Shown here piece by piece: positions 32,492-42,831 of a DNA stretch of 64,000 nt. Source of the DNA: Ilex aquifolium. Its lineage: Eukaryota > Streptophyta > Magnoliopsida > Aquifoliales > Aquifoliaceae. The notes under the pieces were generated by a model that had not been told where the DNA came from, did not search any database, and was given only the letters and a program-made list of their open reading frames with translations. Numbering within the stretch: position 1 is the stretch's first letter; the number at the start of each line of letters is the position of its first letter. The stretch spans positions 8,770,001-8,834,000 of the forward strand of contig OX637402.1 of the NCBI GenBank assembly GCA_951799425.1. Reading direction: 5' to 3'. Made by a program: the position numbers and the translations under genes.

Positions 32492-35417
32492 TGTGAAACC
32501 CCGAAAAATTTGAACTATTCACAAAGGGGCAAAACAATAACTTGCCACTCTGAACGGGTTGCGAACCTGAATTTTTCTAGAGCTCGGATGACGAAACGGA
32601 CTTCGCCGTTGAATTCGTCTCGCGAAATCTAGTGACCATGTAAAATTTCATCAAATTCCGAAATAGTAGAATTTTTCACGTTTTACGAGACAGTCGGGTC
32701 TCGGGTGACCCCAAAAACGAAATTTTGGATAAAATGTGAGAAAATTGAAAATAATTTAATTAGAGTTCATAGAAAATATTTTGAACATAAACCGGAGCGA
32801 AATTTAATCGTTTCGGGATTAAAACGGACCCGGAACTAAAAGGGACGTGTGGCCAATTGAGGGCCAAGTATTCTATAATTATAAATAGGGTCAAATTTGG
32901 AGATATTTCAGCAGAAATATCACCAAGGTCAGCTGGTCTCACACGTTGGAGAGAAAAGAGAGAGAAAAAGGATTTCTTCAAGTTTTCTCCGGCGATTTCT
33001 CCGGCAACCGTCGCTCGGATTCCGTCGAGCTAGAAGAGAGAGTTGCTCTACGCGACGAGGGCTACGTGTGGGTACCAAAAACAACAACTTTCACCGAAGG
33101 TGAACGGACGCGGGTGTACGAAAATCAAGATTCGAGTTGAGTTTCGGGTCTTCGGAGCTTCCTACGGGATTTCTCACGCTACAAGAGGTAGGGGTTCTCC
33201 TACTTGGGTTGATTTCTTACCTAGAATGCCTATGATTATGGCTTGGTATATATATAGATATGTATACATATTTATATGTATATAGTTATGGAATAATGAA
33301 GAAAATGGGTAGGTTGTTAGAAAAATTACACTTGCCTTTTTTGTGGAATTTAGGTAAAATAATTTTATCCTAAATTGTTATGTAGAAATTGTCTATTGAA
33401 ATTTCTTGAATTATATGAAAGTTGGGCATGATATGTGCTACCATAATTGTTTGCCTTGAATGTGTTCAACAAAATGCCTAAGTTGGTGGAAATGGTTATT
33501 TTAATAAAATTGAAATAACATACTTGAAATTGTGATAAAGTTAAGTTATATGTTTATGATATGAGCTACATGAAAATTTGTGATTGTTGATATATGATTT
33601 TAATATATATTGGCATGGTGAAAGATTGTGAGAATTACATGCTCATGATGTAAATTGTCATGGGATTTGATGAAATGTGTGAGATTAGTTCATATGACAT
33701 TCATTATATATGAACATGATATACAAGTGACAATGGTTCATTGCATTGCATATGCACGGGAACATCGCATACATGGACATTGTGTCATAGGGATGTTGTG
33801 CGTGGGTGTTTATACCACAATCTATGTGGTATTAAATGTATGTGGACATGGGCATCACATTCATGGGATGTTAGCATGGGTGTGGGTGTGTTTGTGCATG
33901 GGTATTGTACCACAAGCTATGTGGTATTATGGGAGTCTAATATGGAGATAAATTGCTCATTGGCATTCATGACATATTGGGCATAAGGTGATGTCACATT
34001 CATGGGAAACTTGCATGAGTGTGGGGGGGTAGTTGCATATATCAATCATCATGCTTGGTGGTTGGTGGATGGGCTCGGGAAAGTTGGATTGATTATTCAA
34101 CTGAGTCGCATGGTTGCATGAAAAAGAAGAAAAAGATTGGGTTGGGGTTAGCAAGAAGGGGCAAGACGACCTCTCGGGTGCAAGGCCCGGTGTTTCGGAT
34201 ACGCACTTCCGTTGGTATAAGAGCCCATAAAGTGTGTTGGTGTACGCGGCACCGTTGGTGGAAAGAGTCCATAAATCCCGTGTCGGTTGGGTTCCGTTGG
34301 TGGAAGTCCATAAACGCCCACCCCAAAGAAAGACCCGGAGATTTTCTTAAATTAGTTATTGGGTGAGTAATACCAATGGCGGGGGCTTGAGAAGTCCGGT
34401 TTTTATACTCATGGCATTGCATGGGGGAAAGGAGTCGGGAAGGGCTCGGGTTGAGTACATGAGTTACATCTCATTCATGGGGCTTAGGTAGCCCGGTTTT
34501 GCATACATGGCAATAGCATGTAAAGGGAGTCGTGGTGGACTCGGGTTGGATGCACGTGAGTGAGGCACATCTCATCTCATGGCATGACATAATAATATTT
34601 AATCATTCAATTGCATAATTATTGATGGAATGGTTATGGATTTTATGGTATGTTGCATGTGAACATTTCATATGCATATAGGTTGAGGAGTAGCCTTTGT
34701 AGGAAACACTCTACTGGGCGTTGGCTCACCCTATAAGGGAAACATTTCAGGTGTGGGGTTCGCACCGGCAGATGGCTCGCTTGGAGAGCATCAAGTATGA
34801 AGGGGGCCGGTTTGTGGCCTTAGTTCGAGTTTTTGTAAAACTTTTGTATAAATTCCATTTTGATGTTTAAATTATGGAATTAATTGTAATGGAACTTGTA
34901 CAAACAATGTTTTATGTTAATAACTTCATTAGGTATGTTTGGGATGAGTTTGGAATGGTTGAATTGGATTGGAAATAAAAAAAAAAACTGTTGAAGTGGG
35001 CAAAAACTGCATTTGACTACCGGTAGTAAACAGGTAGTCGTGTACCAGTAGGGTACAGCTACCGGTAGTCAACAGGTAGTCGTTGGTCCAGAAGGTTCCA
35101 GCTACCGGTAGTCAATAAACAGATACCGGTAGTTAGTCCAAAAATCTGGAAATTTGAAATTATTTCACCAAGCATTTGGACCTTGATTTCTTTAGTTCCA
35201 ATGACACAAATGGACCAAAATTGAGGTAGATTAGGGTACATTGGACCTTGATTGAATTAAATGATTAAAGAAACATAGATAACAACTATGGACAATAATT
35301 CCGACTTTGGGGAATGTTAACGACGTGGTGTCGGGTTAAGCGACATCCACGGGTATTTCCGCGGGTTGACGGGTCGTCAACGGGTAATAAAGGACCCCCG
35401 GATTTTGGGGCGTCACA
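32492..35417 (+). repeat. First LTR of the chromovirus array
   Basis: 2926 bp. CCAAT at 32853-32857 and TATAAATAG at 32880-32888 mark the promoter. TACCGGTA palindromes lie at 35020-35135 near the 3' end. From about 32990 to 34765 it is identical by eye to the second LTR, while the first 500 bp differ at about 14 positions. Many short open frames lie in it (32760-34422) and recur identically in the second LTR; they are not genes. Confidence 0.93.
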
Positions 35418-36661
35418 GATGGTATTAGAGCCTAGGTTTACGATATACCTAGGGCTTGAGGGAAATGGGTTTACACCATGTGCATTCATGTTATGTGTTT
35501 TATTTGTTACATGATTATGTGCTACATGATTATGTGTTATGTGTAAATTGTATACATGGTAAAATGTATATGGAAAAAGAGGAACACTAGGGTTAGAAAA
35601 CATAATCTTGGAGGTTCGAAAAGGGATGAACAGGATAGTTCATGGGTTAAATGTCTACTAGTGTGTGACACATGGTCTACTAGTGAGACGGTGAGAAAAT
35701 TCACAATGTTTTGAACTGAGTCCCTACATTGGGATACTAGTTATTGTTTTATGACAATTTAAATTGCATAAAGGAATTGGGCTTAGAGGTTGACACCTTG
35801 GAAAAGCCATTGTGGGTGAGTTCTCCCCTAGGATCTAGGGTGTGTACTAAATGGGTATGTCGGGAATGTGAGCTAGGATTCTTGGGGATTCTACTCCACG
35901 GACATGTTAGAATTTGATGTCATCCTTGGGATGGACGGATTGATGGCACACTGAGTCGTCGGTGATTGTGATCATTAGCGGGTCACTGTTTACACCTTGG
36001 AGTGTGTATGTTTTAAGTTTTAGGGAAAACGCATGACGTTTACCTCAAGTAAAATATGAATTCCGTTGGAACGGGTAGTTAATGGGGTAGCTAGCAAGCT
36101 TTACCCTAGGGGACGAGGTGAGACAGGATTTTGGGTCTACCTCAGTTGGTTATGAGTTTGCGACGTTCACCTCCATGGTTGGAAGCGGACTTCAGTGTTG
36201 AGTTACACGCCGGTACATTGCCTATTTCTATGACTCCATATGGAATGGCATGGGTAGATTTGGAAGAACTCTGGGGAATAAGGGTTTTGTCGGACCGAAT
36301 GCTTCACCATAAAACGTTCGGTGTTTATTGGCATATGATGAAGAAGGGTTACCTTACCTTATCTTCTAGTGGTTTCGGAAAGGGAACAGAGGTACACTTG
36401 ATATTGTGATACCTCCAAGGACGGACTTGATTGTATTTGAATATAGTCCAGGAGAGTGATGGTTTATGGTTCACGACGGTTAAAGAACCACAAACGGAAT
36501 TACCCAATGTACCCTAGAGATGAGGGGTATTGTCTTTGCCTTGAAGACTTGATGTCACTATCGATATAGTGCGGATGGTATCTATTGTAGCATAGGCACG
36601 TGGTTGAACGTGGTTGTGGGTGTGAATTTCGGGGACGAAATTTTTTTTAAGGGGGGAAGAA
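35418..36661 (+). pseudogene. Chromovirus internal remnant, first unit
   Basis: 1244 bp holding, in order, the primer site, protease text (LGLEVDTLEKPL, VSSPLGS; about 35773-36010), RT N-terminal text (ADFSVEL, AGTLPISMTPYGMA; about 36180-36260), RNase H text (about 36480-36580) and the pol end (NFGDEIFF-like, about 36623-36648) with the purine tract AAGGGGGGAAGAA at 36649-36661. A full chromovirus interior is several kb, so most of gag, RT and integrase is absent. Fossil or non-autonomous derivative. Confidence 0.8.
35420..35440 (+). other. Primer binding site, initiator tRNA-Met type
   Basis: TGGTATTAGAGCCTAGGTTT, two bases after the LTR end, is close to the complement of the plant initiator tRNA-Met 3' end (TGGTATCAGAGCC...). 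The same site follows the second LTR at 39516. Confidence 0.85.
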
Positions 36662-39513
36662 TGTGAAACCCCGGAAAATTTGAACTATTCACAAAGGGGC
36701 AAAACAATAACTTGCCACTATGAACGGGTTGCGAACTAGAATTTTTCTAGAGCTCGGATGACGAAACGGACTTCGCCGTTGAATTTGTCTCGCGAAATCT
36801 AGTGACCATGTAAAATTTCATCAAATTCCGAAATAGTCGGATTTTTCACGTTTTACGAGACAGTCGGGTCTCGGGTGACCCCAAAAACGAAATTTTGGAC
36901 AAAATGTGAGAAAATTGAAAATAATTTAATTAGAGTTCATAGAAAATATTTTGAACATAAATCGGAGAGAAATTTAATCGTTTCGGGATTAAAACGGACC
37001 CGGAACTAAAAGGGACGTGTGGCCAATTGTGGGCCAAGTATTCTATAATTATAAATAGGGTCAAATTTGGAGATATTTCAGCAGAAATATCCCCAAGGTC
37101 AGCTGGTCTCACACGTTGGAGAGAAAAGAGAGAGAAAAAGGGTTTCTTCAAGTTTTCTTCGGCGATTTCTCCGGCAACCGTCGCTCGGATTCCGTCGAGC
37201 TAGAAGAGAGAGTTGCTCTACGCGACGAGGGCTACGTGTGGGTACCAAAAACAACAACTTTCACCGAAGGTGAACGGACGCGGGTGTACGAAAATCAAGA
37301 TTCGAGTTGAGTTTCGGGTCTTCGGAGCTTCCTACGGGATTTCTCACGCTACAAGAGGTAGGGGTTCTCCTACTTGGGTTGATTTCTTACCTAGAATGCC
37401 TATGATTATGGCTTGGTATATATATAGATATGTATACATATTTATATGTATATAGTTATGGAATAATGAAGAAAATGGGTAGGTTGTTAGAAAAATTACA
37501 CTTGCCTTTTTTGTGGAATTTAGGTAAAATAATTTTATCCTAAATTGTTATGTAGAAATTGTCTATTGAAATTTCTTGAATTATATGAAAGTTGGGCATG
37601 ATATGTGCTACCATAATTGTTTGCCTTGAATGTGTTCAACAAAATGCCTAAGTTGGTGGAAATGGTTATTTTAATAAAATTGAAATAACATACTTGAAAT
37701 TGTGATAAAGTTAAGTTATATGTTTATGATATGAGCTACATGAAAATTTGTGATTGTTGATATATGATTTTAATATATATTGGCATGGTGAAAGATTGTG
37801 AGAATTACATGCTCATGATGTAAATTGTCATGGGATTTGATGAAATGTGTGAGATTAGTTCATATGACATTCATTATATATGAACATGATATACAAGTGA
37901 CAATGGTTCATTGCATTGCATATGCACGGGAACATCGCATACATGGACATTGTGTCATAGGGATGTTGTGCGTGGGTGTTTATACCACAATCTATGTGGT
38001 ATTAAATGTATGTGGACATGGGCATCACATTCATGGGATGTTAGCATGGGTGTGGGTGTGTTTGTGCATGGGTATTGTACCACAAGCTATGTGGTATTAT
38101 GGGAGTCTAATATGGAGATAAATTGCTCATTGGCATTCATGACATATTGGGCATAAGGTGATGTCACATTCATGGGAAACTTGCATGAGTGTGGGGGGGT
38201 AGTTGCATATATCAATCATCATGCTTGGTGGTTGGTGGATGGGCTCGGGAAAGTTGGATTGATTATTCAACTGAGTCGCATGGTTGCATGAAAAAGAAGA
38301 AAAAGATTGGGTTGGGGTTAGCAAGAAGGGGCAAGACGACCTCTCGGGTGCAAGGCCCGGTGTTTCGGATACGCACTTCCGTTGGTATAAGAGCCCATAA
38401 AGTGTGTTGGTGTACGCGGCACCGTTGGTGGAAAGAGTCCATAAATCCCGTGTCGGTTGGGTTCCGTTGGTGGAAGTCCATAAACGCCCACCCCAAAGAA
38501 AGACCCGGAGATTTTCTTAAATTAGTTATTGGGTGAGTAATACCAATGGCGGGGGCTTGAGAAGTCCGGTTTTTATACTCATGGCATTGCATGGGGGAAA
38601 GGAGTCGGGAAGGGCTCGGGTTGAGTACATGAGTTACATCTCATTCATGGGGCTTAGGTAGCCCGGTTTTGCATACATGGCAATAGCATGTAAAGGGAGT
38701 CGTGGTGGACTCGGGTTGGATGCACGTGAGTGAGGCACATCTCATCTCATGGCATGACATAATAATATTTAATCATTCAATTGCATAATTATTGATGGAA
38801 TGGTTATGGATTTTATGGTATGTTGCATGTGAACATTTCATATGCATATAGGTTGAGGAGTAGCCTTTGTAGGAAACACTCTACTGGGCGTTGGCTCACC
38901 CTATAAGGGAAACATTTCAGGTGTGGGGTTCGCACCGGCAGATGGAACTTGTACAAACAATGTTTTATGTTAATAATTTCATTAGGTATGTTTGGGATGA
39001 GTTTGGAATGGTTGAATTGGATTGGAAATGAAAAAAAAAAACTGTTGAAGTGGGCAAAAACTGCATTTGACTACCGGTAGTCAACAGGTAGTCGTGTACC
39101 AGTAGGGTACAGCTACCGGTAGTCAACAGGTAGTCGTGTACCAGTAGGGTACAGCTACTGGTAGTCTATAGGTAGTCGTTGGTCCAGAAGGTTCCAGCTA
39201 CCGGTAGTCAATAAACAGATACCGGTAGTTAGTCCAAAAATCTGGAAATTTGAAATTATTTCACCAAGCATTTGGACCTTGATTTCTTTAGTTCCAATGA
39301 CACAAATGGACCAAAATTGAGGTAGATTAGGGTACATTGGACCTTGATTGAATTAAATGATTAAAGAAACATAGATAACAACTATGGACAATAATTCCGA
39401 CTTTGGGGAATGTTAACGACGTGGTGTCGGGTTAAGCGACATCCACGGGTATTTTCGCGGGTTGACGGGTCGTCAACGGGTAATAAAGGACCCCCGGATT
39501 TTGGGGCGTCACA
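36662..39513 (+). repeat. Second (middle) LTR of the chromovirus array
   Basis: 2852 bp, directly after the purine tract of the first unit and before a second primer site. It is offset by 4170 bp from the first LTR. Short length differences from the first LTR are confined to its 3' part, including one extra copy of a TACCGGTA-bearing repeat at about 39070-39180. Confidence 0.93.
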
Positions 39514-40574
39514 GATGGTATTAGAGCCTAGGTTTACGATATACCTAGGGCTTGAGGGAAATGGGTTTACACCATGTGCATTCATGTTATGTGTTTTATT
39601 TGTTACATGATTATGTGCTACATGATTATGTGTTATGTGTAAATTGTATACATGGTAAAATGTATATGGAAAAAGAGGAACACTAGGGTTAGAAAACATA
39701 ATCTTGGAGGTTCGAAAAGGGATGAACGGGATAGTTCATGGGTTAAATGTCTACTAGTGTGTGACACATGGTCTACTAGTGAGACGGTGAGAAAATTCAC
39801 AATGTTTTGAACTGAGTCCCTACATTGGGATACTAGTTATTGTTTTATGACAATTTAAATTGTATAAAGGAATTGGGCTTAGAGGTTGACACCTTGGAAA
39901 AGCCATTGTGGGTGAGTTCTCCCCTAGGATCTAGGGTGTGTACTAAATGGGTATGTCGGGAATGTGAGCTAGGATTCTTGGGGATTCTACTCCACGGACA
40001 TGTTAGAATTTGATGTCATCCTTGGGATGGACGGATTGACGGCACACTGAGTCGTCGGTGATTGTGATCATCAGCGGGTCACTGTTTACACCTTGGAGTG
40101 TGTATGTTTTAAGTTTTAGGGAAAATGCATGACGTTTACCTCAAGTAAAATATGAATTCCGTTGGAACTGGTAGTTAATGGGGTAGCTAGCAAGCTTTAC
40201 CCTAGGGGGCGAGGTGGGACAGGATTTTGGGTCTACCTCAGTTGGTTATGAGTTTGCGACGTTCACCTCCATGGTTGGAAGCGGACTTCAGTGTTGAGTT
40301 ACACGCCGGGACATTGCCTATTTCTATGACTCCATATGGAATGGCATGGGTAGATTTGGAAGAACTCTGGGGAATAAGGGTTTTGTCGGACCGAATGCTT
40401 CACCATAAAACGTTCGGTGTTAATTGACATATGATGAAGAAGGGTTACCTTACCTTATCTTCTAGTGGTTTCGGAAAGGGAACAGAGGTACACTTGATAT
40501 TGTGATACCTCCAAGGACGGACTTGATTGTATTTGAATATAGTCCGGGAGAGTGATGGTTTATGGTTCACGACG
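39514..40574 (+). pseudogene. Chromovirus internal remnant, second unit
   Basis: Collinear and about 98-99% identical by eye with 35418-36477: the same primer site, protease piece and RT piece. It runs straight into the middle of an LTR at about 40575, where the two partners share CGG. It carries no complete protein. Confidence 0.85.
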
Positions 40575-41610
40575 GAGATTTTCTTAAATTAGTTATTGGG
40601 TGAGTAATACCAATGGCGGGGGCTTGAGAAGTCCGATTTTTATACTCATGGCATTGCATGGGGGAAAGGAGTCGGGAAGGGCTCGGGTTGAGTACATGAG
40701 TTACATCTCATTCATGGGGCTTAGGTAGCCCGGTTTTGCATACATGGCAATAGCATGTAAAGGGAGTCGTGGTGGACTCGGGTTGGATGCACGTGAGTGA
40801 GGCACATCTCATCTCATGGCATGACATAATAATATTTAATCATTCAATTGCATAATTATTGATGGAATGGTTATGGATTTTATGGTATGTTGCATGTGAA
40901 CATTTCATATGCATATAGGTTGAGGAGTAGCCTTTGTAGGAAACACTCTACTGGGCGTTGGCTCACCCTATAAGGGAAACATTTCAGGTGTGGGGTTCGC
41001 ACCGGCAGATGGCTCACTTGGAGAGCATCAAGTATGAAGGGGGCCGGTTTGTGGCCTTAGTTCGAGTTTTTGTAAAACTTTTGTATAAATTCCATTTTGA
41101 TGTGTAAATTATGGAATTAATTGTAATGGAAATTGTACAAACAATGTTTTATGTTAATAACTTCATTAGGTATGTTTGGGATGAGTTTGGAATGGTTGAA
41201 TTGGATTGGAAATGAAAAAAAAAAAACTGTTGAAGTGGGCAAAGCCTTTGACTACCGGTAGTCAACAGGTAGTCGTTGGTCCAGAAGGTTCCAGCTACCG
41301 GTAGTCAATAAACAGATACCGGTAGTTAGTCCAAAAATCTAGAAATTTGAAATTATTTCACCGAGCATTTGGACCTTGTTTTCTTTAGTTCCAATGACAC
41401 AAATGGACCAAAATTGAGGTAGATTAGGGTACATTGGACCTTGATTGAATTAAATGATTAAAGAAACATAGATCACAACTATGGACAATAATTCCGACTT
41501 TGGGGAATGTTAACGACGTGGTGTCGGGTTAAGCGACATCCACGGGTATTTCCGCGGGTTGACGGGTCGTCAACGAGTAATAAAGGACCCCCGGATTTTG
41601 GGGCGTCACA
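40575..41610 (+). repeat. Partial third LTR of the chromovirus array
   Basis: 1036 bp equal to the 3' third of the LTR (compare 34338-35417), ending GGGGCGTCACA next to the target duplication CTACC at 41611-41615. Confidence 0.92.
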
Positions 41611-41774
41611 CTACCCACGCTTCAGGTTGGTATTTTGGGACAGTCCTTACTCGGCCCATATTTTCATTCTAGTCAAAAAAAGAGTTTATACAAAAAGATT
41701 TTTACACTATTTACAAGAAAATTCAGACCTTTGGCTTTCATCCCCTAACAAAAGTACACATTTCCTACAGAAAT

Positions 41775-42131
41775 TTACCTAATCTGAGTCTCCTCTGTGT
41801 CTGTGTAAAACGGACAACCAGTGACTCTCCCAACTTCCTCTCTCACAAACCGGTTAAGCAAAGTACCGGAATAGCATGGCGTATCAGGGTAATCCTTACT
41901 TAGCCCATTCACTATCCAGTCTAATCGATCGAGTGCGCGACCAAAGATTGGTTCAGAACACTGGTTGTATCTTTTCCCGTGAAAGACTATGCCACACTGT
42001 TTACAAGCACCAAGTCTTTTGGCACGACGACGTTTGGCAAAACTGCTTCTGCCACAGAGGGGTTTTGCTTGTTTTTCTTGGATTTCAGCCTTCCTTACTA
42101 GTCTTGCTTTTCTCATGATTACAATATGCAC
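41775..42131 (-). CDS. Small Cys-containing frame between integrase and ORF3, element 4 copy
   Basis: An open frame of 118 codons on the minus strand; relatives suggest the real start lies slightly upstream (MDVK-F text at about 42185). It is basic in its first half (KARLVRKAEI, FAKRRRAKRL), then has CKQC, a later Cys in YNQCSEPIFGRALDRLDWI, and two further Cys near the end (PCYSG, GCPFY). This suggests a small metal-binding, nucleic-acid-binding protein, but I recognise no family. Related text is found in elements 2 and 3 at the same position. It may be a separate gene, an exon, or a leftover of pol. Confidence 0.45.
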   Translation of the reverse strand: MHIVIMRKARLVRKAEIQEKQAKPLCGRSSFAKRRRAKRLGACKQCGIVFHGKRYNQCSEPIFGRALDRLDWIVNGLSKDYPDTPCYSGTLLNRFVREEVGRVTGCPFYTDTEETQIR

Positions 42132-42831
42132 ATCAGATGGAAAAATGCGTAGAACTCTAGACTAAACCAAAAAAGTTTAACATCCATGATTTCTAAGCTT
42201 TAAGACTCACTATTTGGTTCTTTAACGTCTGCCAGTCACAAAGACGATTAAAGCTGTCTCACAAACATAATCATCAATTTATACAAGACAAGGTACATAA
42301 AATGATCAGAACAACAACAACAACAACAACAAAAATTTTAAAAATTTACGGGCAAATATGAACTGTATTCTCACACCCCCTAACCTAAACTGAATATTGT
42401 CCCCAATGTTTCGAATTTACTAGTTCACGGATCGTGGAGATGAGGTTGAATGGTAGAGATATGTTCATCTGTTGAGACGTACAAATAAAAATACACAAAT
42501 TACTCGTCTGTGCGCAGATCTGGGTTTCGGGTAGGCTGAAAATCCTTGTGTGTGAGTGCGAACAAGAGAAGGATACCCATGAGCAAATATAAGATTAAAA
42601 TGCAAAACATGAAGCAAAAGATTGTGTTTGTGGAGTGTGTGGTCATGGGTTGTGTAAAAAAAATAGAGAAAATGAAGAAGAAGAAGAGAAGAAGAAGAAA
42701 TAGGGGGGCAACAGCGGCGGCTGGGAGAAAAAGTGGGTGCCTTATAAAGGCGGCCCAGTGGGTCGGGTTGGGTTAAATTTTTCTTGACCCGATCCACTTA
42801 AGTGTCGGCAGGCACGATTCTCGGAGGAGTA
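42132..42831 (-). other. Spacer between integrase and the small Cys frame
   Basis: It contains a block at 42215-42247 that recurs almost unchanged in element 3 (51839-51871) and more loosely in element 2 (17451-17484). It also holds a CAA microsatellite (about 42308-42333) and an AAG-rich run (about 42670-42702). No coding domain is seen. Confidence 0.6.

Larger units (their letters stand above)
32492..41610 (+). mobile_element. Chromovirus-type LTR array (LTR-internal-LTR-internal-partial LTR), TSD CTACC
   Basis: A single insertion into element 4: CTACC occurs at 32487-32491 and 41611-41615, and element 4 text is continuous across it (compare 25525-25560). Parts: LTR 32492-35417, internal 35418-36661, LTR 36662-39513, internal 39514-40574, partial LTR 40575-41610. 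LTR ends are TGTGAAACCCC...GGGGCGTCACA. The primer site is initiator-Met type and the pol end is GDEIF type. Both internal parts are the same short, non-coding-capable remnant of about 1.1-1.2 kb, so this is a defective derivative. Unequal LTR recombination between copies of one insert explains the array; an assembly duplication is the alternative. Confidence 0.9.

Noticed and set aside
33043-34422. Several open frames of 66-115 codons that recur identically at 37213-38592.
   Set aside because: They are inside duplicated LTRs, overlap on both strands and show no domain; their identity reflects the recent LTR duplication or conversion.
32492-41610. Assembly duplication as the sole explanation for the array.
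   Set aside because: The two units differ at scattered sites and in repeat number, and the third LTR is only partial, so a plain assembly copy is unlikely, though long reads should confirm it.
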